Source: Campylobacter sp. MIT 99-7217 (GTDB lineage Bacteria > Campylobacterota > Campylobacteria > Campylobacterales > Campylobacteraceae). Taken from it: a stretch of DNA of 64,000 nt. Location of the stretch: positions 124,001 through 188,000 of the forward strand of contig NZ_QHLJ01000003.1 of NCBI RefSeq assembly GCF_006864365.1, read 5' to 3'. Positions within the stretch are counted from its first letter, which is position 1. Every line of letters starts with the position of its first letter. Position numbers and translations under genes: made by a program. A model generated the notes under the pieces. The model was not told the DNA's origin, made no database searches, and saw only the letters and a program-made list of their open reading frames with translations. Below are positions 26,861 to 34,668 of the stretch, piece by piece.

Positions 26861-26883
26861 CCTTTCAAGTGGCATACTTCTTA

Positions 26884-26909
26884 AATCCTTTAGATTGAAA
26901 TAAAGGATT
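26884..26909 (+). promoter_or_regulatory. hairpin masking the ribosome-binding site of the next gene
   Basis: Perfect 9-bp stem AATCCTTTA / TAAAGGATT with an 8-base loop, ending 3 bases before the ATG at 26913. The 3' arm contains the AAAGGA ribosome-binding site, so translation of the lipoprotein would need this stem opened. It could alternatively be the toxin-transcript terminator. Confidence 0.45.
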
Positions 26910-26912
26910 ATC

Positions 26913-27125
26913 ATGAAATTCACAGATACAAGATTTTTAAATGTAATGATTTTAATCTTTGGGCTTTTAATGCTACTCATTTTTTTAAATGCTTGTAGTG
27001 CCAAAAAAGAAGTTTTAACACAAAGTCAAATCATCAAGCAAGAAATCCCTCAAAGTCTTTTAGAGCTTAAGCCCTTAATTTTGCCTTTTAATTTTGCACC
27101 AAAGCCTATCAAAGAGGCGGTTTAA
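26913..27125 (+). CDS. small Rz1-like (o-spanin-like) lipoprotein
   Basis: A 70-residue protein. The signal sequence ends at the lipobox FLNAC (Cys28); the mature part is about 43 residues with QEIPQSLLELKPL and several prolines. Phage Rz1 lipoproteins have this size and often an IP-x-x-LL segment after the cysteine. With the coiled-coil remnant upstream it suggests the lysis cassette of a lost prophage. The pair is interrupted by the toxin locus. Could instead be an unrelated small lipoprotein. Confidence 0.5.
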   Translation: MKFTDTRFLNVMILIFGLLMLLIFLNACSAKKEVLTQSQIIKQEIPQSLLELKPLILPFNFAPKPIKEAV

Positions 27126-27400
27126 AATTGCCATTTATAGAGAATATTTGTAGTTTATCAAGGAATTATTTTTAATGTTCTTATTTATGATTTTAGAGCT
27201 TTGTTTTCAAGTTTTTCATCTTGCTTTGAGTAAAGATTATGCTAAATTCATAGTTTGTAAGTCTTGATGAGTAAGGCAAGGCTGGATAAGTGCTAAAATG
27301 TAAATTTATAAAGAAAGAAAAAAGCTTAAGAAGTATGGAAGAAATCACTTAGCTTAAAAATCACAAAAAAGCAAGAGAAATTTTAGGTCGTTTATAAACA
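27126..27400. other. non-coding gap between the small lipoprotein and tRNA-Leu
   Basis: A/T-rich. The only open frame of note is about 30 codons from an ATG near 27174 (FLFMILELCFQVF), without a good ribosome-binding site. I looked for a copy of the tRNA 3' end that could mark a phage attachment site and saw none. Confidence 0.4.
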
Positions 27401-27487
27401 TGGTGCCCAAGGTCGGACTCGAACCGACACAAGGTTGCCCTTACTAGATTTTGAGTCTAGCGCGTCTACCAGTTTCACCACTTGGGC
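27401..27487 (-). tRNA. tRNA-Leu (anticodon CAA)
   Basis: The minus strand folds as an 87-base tRNA with CCA encoded: acceptor GCCCAAG / CTTGGGC, D-arm with GGT, anticodon stem CTAGA / TCTAG around the loop CTCAAAA (anticodon CAA, codon UUG), a long variable arm typical of class II tRNAs, and the T-arm GGTTCGAGTCC. Its 3' end points into the accessory region with the phage-like remnants; tRNA 3' ends are common integration targets. Confidence 0.97.
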
Positions 27488-27603
27488 TTTTTAGAAGTGA
27501 GATTTTACTCTTTTTTTGCTTAAAAAATAATTTAAATCAAGTCTGTTCATTTTTTAAACATTTTGTCGATATAAAAGCAGTATAATATCCTAAATCAAAA
27601 AGG

Positions 27604-27676
27604 AAAGATAAATCAAATTTGGAACACTTTTTGCTTTGTTTTTACAGCAATATTTTGAAAAAGATGATTTATCTTT
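27604..27676. repeat. 12-bp inverted repeat flanking the flgL sigma-54 promoter
   Basis: AAAGATAAATCA (27604-27615) and TGATTTATCTTT (27665-27676) are perfect complements 49 bases apart, one on each side of the promoter core. The right arm is in the leader just before the ribosome-binding site. It could be a paired regulator site or chance in A/T-rich DNA. Confidence 0.4.
27619..27636 (+). promoter_or_regulatory. sigma-54 promoter of flgL
   Basis: TTGGAACACTTTTTGCTT: GG at 27621-27622 and GC at 27633-27634 separated by 10 bases, the -24/-12 pattern with the Campylobacter preference GGAA...TTGCTT. It lies about 55 bases before the ATG. RpoN with FlgR activates hook and hook-junction genes in Campylobacter, which suits flgL. 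Confidence 0.9.
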
Positions 27677-27690
27677 TTTAAGGAAAAACC

Positions 27691-29952
27691 ATGAGAGTTA
27701 CAAATAAACTGAATGCCTATAATGCCATAAGTACCACGCAAAGCGGAATGTCAAATTTTTATAAGATACAAAATCAACTCAGCTCTGGTAACAAGATACA
27801 GCATTCTTTTGAAGGTGCTACTACTTATATTGATAATGCAAGACTTGAGTATGAATACGAAACCTTGCAACAAATCCAAGATGGAACATCACTTGCTTCT
27901 GAGATGACCAAAAACTCAGACAAAGCCCTTGGGGATATGGTTGATTTGCTTGAGCAGTTTAAGAGAAAGCTTACCCAAGCTGTCAATGATACCCAGTCTC
28001 AAACCTCAAGGGAGGCTATCGCTAAAGAACTTCAAAGAATGCGTGATAATATCGTTGATCTTGCTAATACAAGTGTAAATGGACAATACCTCTTCTCAGG
28101 AGCTCAAACAGGAACAAAGCCTTTTAATGGCTTGGGAAATTATTTTGGCGATAGAGAATATATGCATGTGGTAACAGGAGCAGGCACTCAAAGCTCTTAT
28201 AATGTTCCGGGTTATCATTTGTTTTTCAAAGCAGATAGTGATTTTAAAAAGGTTATTTCTACAAATGTTAATCTTACGGATAATCGTTATGATCTTCTCA
28301 ATGAGCCTGATAAAACAAGATACCTCAAAGAAACAGATAAGATCAGTTCCTTAATAGGACTTGGCTATGTAAGGGACAATACAAAAGCTCCTCTTGATCC
28401 ACAAACTGACTTTGAAATCAGTCCCTTAAATTTTCCATCAACTACTCTTTATGTGCAAGGAACAAGACCTGATGGAACAAGCTTTAAGAGTGCTGTGTTA
28501 ATGAATCCAAATGATACTATGCAAGGTATGATCGATAAAATAGGTGCATTGTACGGCAATACAGATACAAATAAAGTTGTAGATATTACTATAAATGATA
28601 GTGGGCAATTTCAAATCACTGATCTTAAACAAGGGAATAATTCTTTAGATTTTCATGCTGTGGCTTTTACACCGCAGTTTGAAGACTCTGCTACACTTAA
28701 AAGAGCAAGTGAAGATTATATCGCTGCTGGTGGGACTATGCAAGATTTTACAAATGAAATCATGGATCTAGCTTTAGCAAATCCTTCAAATGGAGATATT
28801 ACAAATTTAAATACCCCTGTAACCATAGCGATAAATGGGGTAGACTATGAAATAAGTATCAATCAAAACAATTTCATTCATTCTAAAATGACTGATACCT
28901 TGGGCAATGCAACAAATGGGGCGGATTATGATAATACTTATTTTCTTACCCAAGATAATAAAACATATGGCAATGTTTCTCAGATCGTAAAAGCAACAGG
29001 AGAATACGCCACAGAATCAACAAGATTATCAGAAGTTGCTACTGGGGATTTAAATGCAACAACGCTTAATCTAAAAGTGACTTCCAAAGGGCGTAACGAA
29101 TATGATGTTACGATAGATTTTGCAAACTCAACTATTTCTTATCCTGATCCAGCAAATCCAGCAAACACTATATCTTTTCCGTTTATGAGTGCAAATCCAG
29201 CCACTCCAAATACAGGGGTCATTACTCCAACTAATGATATAAGCTATAGACAACTTAATGATATTATTGGTTTGTTTGCTAGCGATTCTCAACCAACTAC
29301 GAGCATAACGGCAAATCCAGCTGGTACAAGTCAAATCACTGCAGCTGATTATGAAACCTATACAAATGCCTTGCAAAGAGCGAAATCTTTGGTTGATGTA
29401 AGTCTTGATTATGAAGGGCGTATCACACTTACTGATAAACTTTCCACTGGAGCAAGCATACAAATTTCACTTAGTGATACACAAAGTGGTCAATTTCCAA
29501 TGCCTCCACACACAACTACAGCTAATGTTACTACAGGTTCAGCTCTTTCATTTAATGCGAATAATTCTCTCATCATCGATGAACCTCATGTGGATATGAT
29601 CAAGGACTTGGATTTAATGATAGAAGCTGTTTTAGCCGGAGATAAAAGGGCTAATGCCGATGGGAAAGATCCAAGAAATACGGGTATGCAAGGAGCTTTA
29701 GCAAGGATAGATCATCTAAGCGAACATATCATCAAACAAAGAACTCAGCTTGGTGCAAGTGCTTCAAATATAGAAGAAACAAATAAAAGAGCCATGCTCA
29801 TACAAGTTAATGTAAAAAGCATCAAATCAGAGGTCATGGATATTGACTTAGCTGCCACGATCACTGAGATGATGCAGGTGCAAACTTCTTATCAAGCAGC
29901 ACTCAAAGCAAGTACTATGCTTTCTCAACTTAGCCTTTTAAACTACATGTAA
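27691..29952 (+). CDS. flgL: flagellar hook-filament junction protein FlgL
   Basis: Hook-associated protein 3, which joins hook to filament. The flagellin-like N-terminus (MRVTNKLNAYNAISTTQSG, then LSSGNKI) and C-terminus (EVMDIDLAATITEMMQVQ, then AALKASTMLSQLSLLNYM) form the coiled-coil ends. The 753-residue length includes a large central surface domain (about residues 150-640), usual for Campylobacter FlgL (about 750) but more than double that of E. coli. No signal peptide, since it leaves through the flagellar export apparatus. Preceded by a sigma-54 promoter and AAGGA, followed by a strong terminator. Confidence 0.95.
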   Translation: MRVTNKLNAYNAISTTQSGMSNFYKIQNQLSSGNKIQHSFEGATTYIDNARLEYEYETLQQIQDGTSLASEMTKNSDKALGDMVDLLEQFKRKLTQAVNDTQSQTSREAIAKELQRMRDNIVDLANTSVNGQYLFSGAQTGTKPFNGLGNYFGDREYMHVVTGAGTQSSYNVPGYHLFFKADSDFKKVISTNVNLTDNRYDLLNEPDKTRYLKETDKISSLIGLGYVRDNTKAPLDPQTDFEISPLNFPSTTLYVQGTRPDGTSFKSAVLMNPNDTMQGMIDKIGALYGNTDTNKVVDITINDSGQFQITDLKQGNNSLDFHAVAFTPQFEDSATLKRASEDYIAAGGTMQDFTNEIMDLALANPSNGDITNLNTPVTIAINGVDYEISINQNNFIHSKMTDTLGNATNGADYDNTYFLTQDNKTYGNVSQIVKATGEYATESTRLSEVATGDLNATTLNLKVTSKGRNEYDVTIDFANSTISYPDPANPANTISFPFMSANPATPNTGVITPTNDISYRQLNDIIGLFASDSQPTTSITANPAGTSQITAADYETYTNALQRAKSLVDVSLDYEGRITLTDKLSTGASIQISLSDTQSGQFPMPPHTTTANVTTGSALSFNANNSLIIDEPHVDMIKDLDLMIEAVLAGDKRANADGKDPRNTGMQGALARIDHLSEHIIKQRTQLGASASNIEETNKRAMLIQVNVKSIKSEVMDIDLAATITEMMQVQTSYQAALKASTMLSQLSLLNYM

Positions 29953-29955
29953 AAT

Positions 29956-29987
29956 AAAAGTCTTAAATCTTTGGATTTAAGACTTTT
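29956..29987 (+). terminator. rho-independent terminator after flgL
   Basis: Perfect 14-bp stem AAAAGTCTTAAATC / GATTTAAGACTTTT with loop TTTG, beginning 3 bases past the stop and ending in TTTT. Confidence 0.85.
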
Positions 29988-30318
29988 CATCTTTTTAAGC
30001 TATTCATTTTATTTACTTTTAATCAATATTGTATTGATATTTTATTGAAATTTAATGTTTATATTTATCATTAATTTCATATTATTGATTATCAAATATA
30101 TATAATTTTGAATTTTGTTTTTTCAAATTTATTTTTTATTTTTATTTATTTAAATATCTATATTATAGTAATTTAAAGCTATTTTATAAAAAATTTTTTT
30201 TATCATAATTTTAATTAAATGATAATTTTTTTATAAATTTAAGTATATTTTAAGCATAAAATTTAAAAAAATATTGTATGATTTCTCTTGTAAAAAATAA
30301 TCAAAGAAGGAGGAAGCT
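29988..30318 (+). promoter_or_regulatory. A/T-rich upstream region of the ferritin gene
   Basis: A 331-base gap of extreme A/T content with no open frame. A TATGAT -10-like box at 30277-30282 lies about 35 bases before the ferritin start. Dense A-tracts suggest curved DNA; no clear Fur box could be picked out by eye. Confidence 0.4.
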
Positions 30319-30813
30319 ATGCTTTCAAAAGATGTTATTGCTTTGCTTAATGAGCAAATCAACAAGGAAATGTTTGCATCAAATTTATATTTATCTATGA
30401 GTTCTTGGTGCTTTGAAAATAGCTATGATGGTGCTGGAACATTTTTAATGGAACATGCTGGCGAGGAAAGCGATCATGCTAAAAAGCTTATCACTTATCT
30501 TAACGAAACTGATTCGCATGTAAAGCTTGCTGATGTGAAAAAACCGGCTGATGAGTTTAAATCTTTGCTTGATATTTTTGAGCAAACTTATGAACATGAA
30601 CAAATGATCACAAAATCGATCAATGATTTGGTTGATTTCATGCTCAAAAAGAAGGACTATCCTACTTTTAATTTCCTTCAATGGTATGTTGCTGAACAAC
30701 ACGAAGAAGAGGCATTATTTAGAACCATAGTTGATAAAATCAAACTTATCAGCGATCAAGCAAATGGTCTTTTCTTAGCTGATCAATATATCAAAACTCT
30801 AGCAAAAAATTAA
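30319..30813 (+). CDS. cft: non-haem ferritin
   Basis: Iron-storage ferritin (FtnA type) forming a 24-subunit shell that oxidises and stores iron and limits oxidative stress. The 164-residue four-helix protein has the di-iron ferroxidase ligands: EQINKEMFASNLY (Glu17), EHAGEESDHAKK (Glu50 and His53 region), then EHEQ (Glu94) and FLQWYVAEQHEEE (Gln127 region). AGGAGG precedes the ATG. A terminator-like hairpin follows, so it is monocistronic. Confidence 0.95.
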   Translation: MLSKDVIALLNEQINKEMFASNLYLSMSSWCFENSYDGAGTFLMEHAGEESDHAKKLITYLNETDSHVKLADVKKPADEFKSLLDIFEQTYEHEQMITKSINDLVDFMLKKKDYPTFNFLQWYVAEQHEEEALFRTIVDKIKLISDQANGLFLADQYIKTLAKN

Positions 30814-30821
30814 GAAATATG

Positions 30822-30846
30822 TCCATGAGTTTAAAAAGCTCATGGA
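30822..30846 (+). terminator. hairpin after the ferritin gene
   Basis: TCCATGAG / CTCATGGA, 8-bp perfect stem with a 9-base A-rich loop, followed by TCTTAAATTG. Weak U-tract. Confidence 0.55.
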
Positions 30847-31039
30847 TCTTAAATTGAGCAAATTTAAAAAATCCAACCATTTAAAAATACTGACATAAAA
30901 ACATATCAAAGTTACAAAAGAGATATTAAAACCATGCTTTAACAAGGTTTTCTTCATAACGCAAGCCTTTTTTCTAAGTTAAAATGAATTATTCGTATAA
31001 AAAATTAAAAATTTAAGCTTTATAAAGGTAAATTTAAGA

Positions 31040-31045
31040 TATAAT
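31040..31045 (+). promoter_or_regulatory. -10 box of the O-acetylation operon
   Basis: TATAAT 38 bases before the MBOAT gene start, in a 236-base gap after the ferritin hairpin that otherwise shows nothing I can name. Confidence 0.5.
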
Positions 31046-31082
31046 ATAGCTTTTAAAAATTTTGAAAGTTTTAAGATAGAAG

Positions 31083-32456
31083 ATGACTTATTTTTCCCTT
31101 GAATTTAGTATGATGATGATAGCTTTTTTTGCTATTTATTGGTGTTTTAAAGAAAAATACCTTACCCAAAATATACTCATACTGATTTTTAGCTATATCA
31201 TTTATATCTTAATCAATCCTTATTTTGCCTTAGTTTTGTTTGTTTATACTTTTTTTATTCATTATTTTGCCTTGCTAATTTTTGTGCGTCGTAAGCGTAA
31301 TATTTTTATCGCTTGTATTAGTTTTGCTATTTTAAATTTATGTTTTTTTAAGTATTTTGCAAGTATCAAGGATACTTTTGATCAATTTTTAAGCCTGTTT
31401 GGCTTTGACTTTTTAAACTCAGATATTATTTTTCCTGTAGGCATTAGCTTTTATACCTTTGCTTCTATCACCTATCTTGTCAATGTTTACAAACATAAAC
31501 GCATAGAAACTTTTTTAAATTTAGCCACTTTTTTGTCATTTTTCCCAACGCTTTTGCTTGGTCCTATCATGAGGAGTGATTTTTTCTTTGAGCAAATTCA
31601 TCAAAAAAGAGAATTTAAACATGCCAATCTTATCATTGTTCTGCTTATTTTTGGTATAGTTAAAAAGGTTTTGATCGCAAATTACTTAGGAATTTACTCT
31701 AAAGAAATTTTAAGCGATCCTACGAGTTATAATTCCTTAGAACTCTTATGTGCCATTTATGCTTTTAGTGTGCAAATTTATTGTGATTTTAGTGGCTATG
31801 TGGATTTGGTAACTGCTTTTGCTCTAATGCTTGGTTTTACGCTACCTGTAAACTTTAATATGCCGTATTTATCAAACAATCTTAAAGAATTTTGGAAAAG
31901 ATGGCATATTTCTTTATCAAATTTTATAAGGGATTATATTTATATCCCACTTGGAGGTAATCAAAAAGGAAAATTAAGAACCTATGCAAATATCATTATT
32001 GCTTTTGTCTTGAGTGGAATTTGGCATGGAAATACCGTAAATTTCTTTATTTGGGGCTTATTGCATGGCTTTGGTGTCGTTTTTTTAAGCCTACCTTTCA
32101 TGAAAAAAGTAAGCTTGCGTAAGATCCCTTATCTTAGTATGTTTTTAACTTTTCACTTTATTGCCTTTGCTTGGATATTTTTTTATTACAAGACCTTAAC
32201 AGGGGCTTTGGAGTATTTTAATGCTGTGATTGATAATTTCTTTTGGAAGATTGAATATGAGCATATTTATGTATTTGCTTCCTTTGTAGCAATTTTTATA
32301 CTTTATCCTTTGTTTGTTAATTTTAAAGAATACTGCATAAGAATTTTAAACATTACACCTTTGCTTTTAAAGCCTATTTTATTAGCCTTTATTTTGCTTT
32401 TGGTATTTACTTTTATGCCAAATGGAATCCCGCAATTTATCTATGAGAGTTTTTAA
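31083..32456 (+). CDS. patA: MBOAT-family O-acyltransferase, PatA-like
   Basis: A 457-residue polytopic membrane protein of the PatA/AlgI/DltB type, which moves acetyl groups from the cytoplasm across the membrane to a periplasmic transferase. Conserved signatures are FPVGISFYTFASITYLVNVY, FPTLLLGPIMR, then WKRWHISLS, LGGNQKG and LSGIWHGNTVNFFIWGLLHG with the two MBOAT histidines. In Campylobacter the cluster of this gene with two SGNH genes is known for peptidoglycan O-acetylation. Its stop overlaps the next start (TAATG). Confidence 0.88.
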   Translation: MTYFSLEFSMMMIAFFAIYWCFKEKYLTQNILILIFSYIIYILINPYFALVLFVYTFFIHYFALLIFVRRKRNIFIACISFAILNLCFFKYFASIKDTFDQFLSLFGFDFLNSDIIFPVGISFYTFASITYLVNVYKHKRIETFLNLATFLSFFPTLLLGPIMRSDFFFEQIHQKREFKHANLIIVLLIFGIVKKVLIANYLGIYSKEILSDPTSYNSLELLCAIYAFSVQIYCDFSGYVDLVTAFALMLGFTLPVNFNMPYLSNNLKEFWKRWHISLSNFIRDYIYIPLGGNQKGKLRTYANIIIAFVLSGIWHGNTVNFFIWGLLHGFGVVFLSLPFMKKVSLRKIPYLSMFLTFHFIAFAWIFFYYKTLTGALEYFNAVIDNFFWKIEYEHIYVFASFVAIFILYPLFVNFKEYCIRILNITPLLLKPILLAFILLLVFTFMPNGIPQFIYESF

Positions 32457-33484
32457 TGAATAATATAGCAAAATTTTTCTTTATCTTACTTGTGATTTTT
32501 TGCTTGGTTGTTTTCGTGATGAACAAAAGTATTAGTTCGTATTTAGAACAAAGGTATCATGTTTATGTTTATCCTAAAAATGATATTTTAAATGAAGCAA
32601 ATGGTTTAAAAGTAAAATTGGAGCAGATTAAATCTGTTCTTTTTAATGATAGTTTTGCTTCAAGTTACGAACAGGTTAGCGAACTTGAAAAAAATATAGA
32701 CCTCATTGAAAAAACATTTACGCCAACGCCTATAAATCCCCCTCAAATAAAAATTAATCCTATCAATACAGAAATCGAATTTGAGGACGACAACGAAACT
32801 GAGACTAATGAGCAAGTAGAAACTGAAAATACACAAGAGCAAATCCCTACTTTTCAAGAGCAAATTTTAAATGTTAAACAAAAAGATGAAGAGTTTTTGT
32901 TGATAGGGGATTCTTTGATGCAAGGTGTCGCCTTGGCACTTAAAAGGGATTTAAAACAACAAGGTATCAATAGTACGGATTTGAGTAAACAAAACACGGG
33001 ACTTTCTTATAAGAATTATTTTAACTGGGCAACGGCAACACAAATTGCTTTAGAAAATAATTCAAGGATCAAATATCTTGTTGTTTTGCTTGGTGCAAAT
33101 GATCCATGGAATATCAAAAAATTTCGCTTTAACAGCGAAGAATGGAATAAGCTTTATGCTTCGAGGGTTGATGAGTTAATACAAATTGCCAAAGCAAAAG
33201 GTGTTCGAGTGCTTTGGTATGAAATTCCTCCTGTAAAAAAAGAAGATTTAAATGCTAAAATTCAAATTCTTAATGGAATTTATCGTAATGAAATTTACAA
33301 AAATAATGAAATTTTTATCCAAACAGATGCGAATTTAAGCCAAGATGGTTTATATTCAAGTTATATCAAAAATGAAGATGGTAAAAGTGTTAAGGTAAGA
33401 GCTGATGATGGGATACATTTTACTTATAATGGCTCAAAGATCATGTCTAAACTTTTATTGCAACATTTAAATTTTGAGTTTTAA
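32456..33484 (+). CDS. patB: SGNH (DUF459-type) hydrolase-fold protein, PatB-like O-acetyltransferase
   Basis: A 342-residue periplasmic protein anchored by an N-terminal helix (residues 6-24). A linker of about 100 residues rich in Glu, Thr and Pro precedes the SGNH domain. The catalytic blocks are LLIGDSLMQGV (Ser), LLGANDPWN and DDGIHFTYNGSK (Asp/His). Between PatA-like and Ape1-like genes it is best read as PatB, which places acetyl on MurNAc; a deacetylase role cannot be excluded from motifs alone. Follows patA with a one-base overlap. Confidence 0.75.
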   Translation: MNNIAKFFFILLVIFCLVVFVMNKSISSYLEQRYHVYVYPKNDILNEANGLKVKLEQIKSVLFNDSFASSYEQVSELEKNIDLIEKTFTPTPINPPQIKINPINTEIEFEDDNETETNEQVETENTQEQIPTFQEQILNVKQKDEEFLLIGDSLMQGVALALKRDLKQQGINSTDLSKQNTGLSYKNYFNWATATQIALENNSRIKYLVVLLGANDPWNIKKFRFNSEEWNKLYASRVDELIQIAKAKGVRVLWYEIPPVKKEDLNAKIQILNGIYRNEIYKNNEIFIQTDANLSQDGLYSSYIKNEDGKSVKVRADDGIHFTYNGSKIMSKLLLQHLNFEF

Positions 33485-34663
33485 ATGAGATATTTTAAAA
33501 TTGCTCTTATTTCAATCTTCATTTTGATTTTTATCAGTGCTTGCGTTTTTATAAATCAAGAAAAAGCTCCAAAAAAAGGCTTTATAGAAGATCTTACAAC
33601 AAGTAAGAATTCGATGCTTAGCTATGTAGACAAAAAAGAGCTTGCCTTGCTTGCTCAAAAAATAAAAGAACATAGGGATCTAAAGATTAGAATTTATGGA
33701 GATTCTCATATGGCAGCGGATTTTTTCTCAAGAGAACTGAGAAAAATTTTTATCAAGGTCAATGCCATTGGTTTTGTATATCCCTTGCAACCAAAATATC
33801 AACAAGCTCTTACCCTTAACTATCAATATAAAAATTTCGAACTTTTAAACTCAAAAAGTGATACTTATGAAAATTATCCTATGGGTGGTATAGTAGCAAA
33901 AGCTATAAATAAAGGTGCTTTTATAAGATTGCAATCAAATTTAAATACTCAAAAATTTAATGTAGCATTTTTGTTTAAAAGTATGCAAAAAACTCCATCA
34001 TTTAAGATAGAAGATGCCAAAGGTAAAAGCTTTATCTTAAAAACTGAGCTAACAAATAAATGGACTTTAAAAGAATTTAAAGATATAAATTTTCCTATAC
34101 AAATCACTGCTTTAGAAAAAGATGTGGCTTTGGGGGGTTATTTTATCAAAAATGAAAAAGATAATGTTATCTTAGATACCTTAGGGGTCAATGGTGCTAG
34201 ATCTGATCTATGGACAAAATGGGACATAGATATCTTTGAAGATGAGCTTAAACTCATACAAAGCGATCTTAATATACTTGCCTATGGCTCAAATGATGCT
34301 TTGTTTGGGGTATTTGATAAGGATAAATTTAAAAATAATTATAAGAATTTTATAAAAATTTTAAGAAAAAATAATCCAAACACAAGTATTTTACTCATCT
34401 CTCCTCCAACAGTAACTCAAAAAAAAGATGAAGTTTATGTTTTGAATGAGAATTTTTACAATATCAGACAAGCTATTTATGAGCTTGCAAAGGAAGAAAA
34501 AACCTTACTTTTTGATATGCATAATTTCATGGAAAATACGGGTTCTAAAAATACATGGATCGAAAACAACCTCTCCTTGCAAGATGTTCATCTTAGTATA
34601 TCAGGCTATGAACTTATGGCGGATAAATTTTATAAAGACTTAAAGGAAGTTGTAGGATTTTGA
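33485..34663 (+). CDS. ape1: SGNH-hydrolase lipoprotein, Ape1-like O-acetylpeptidoglycan esterase
   Basis: A 392-residue lipoprotein (lipobox FISAC at Cys20) with an SGNH fold: block I IRIYGDSHMAADFFSREL, block III LAYGSNDALFG and block V LQDVHLSISGYELMA. The GDSH form of block I and an inserted beta domain between blocks I and III are features of Neisseria Ape1, which removes acetyl groups from MurNAc so that lytic enzymes can act. It starts directly after the patB stop, completing a three-gene operon that controls peptidoglycan acetylation. Confidence 0.75.
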   Translation: MRYFKIALISIFILIFISACVFINQEKAPKKGFIEDLTTSKNSMLSYVDKKELALLAQKIKEHRDLKIRIYGDSHMAADFFSRELRKIFIKVNAIGFVYPLQPKYQQALTLNYQYKNFELLNSKSDTYENYPMGGIVAKAINKGAFIRLQSNLNTQKFNVAFLFKSMQKTPSFKIEDAKGKSFILKTELTNKWTLKEFKDINFPIQITALEKDVALGGYFIKNEKDNVILDTLGVNGARSDLWTKWDIDIFEDELKLIQSDLNILAYGSNDALFGVFDKDKFKNNYKNFIKILRKNNPNTSILLISPPTVTQKKDEVYVLNENFYNIRQAIYELAKEEKTLLFDMHNFMENTGSKNTWIENNLSLQDVHLSISGYELMADKFYKDLKEVVGF

Positions 34664-34668
34664 GTTAG

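Larger units (their letters stand above)
26739..26872 (+). promoter_or_regulatory. translation-control structures of the toxin mRNA
   Basis: Bases 26739-26751 (CCACTTTGAAAGG, containing the ribosome-binding site) are complementary to 26861-26872 (CCTTTCAAGTGG) with a single bulged T. In addition 26753-26761 pairs perfectly with 26768-26776, hiding the AUG. In AapA1 such long-range pairing keeps the full-length mRNA silent until 3' trimming frees the ribosome-binding site. The same logic is inferred here. Confidence 0.65.

Noticed and set aside
27390-27490. Phage attachment repeat at the tRNA-Leu 3' end
   Set aside because: I scanned the accessory region by eye for copies of the tRNA 3' sequence and found none of useful length.
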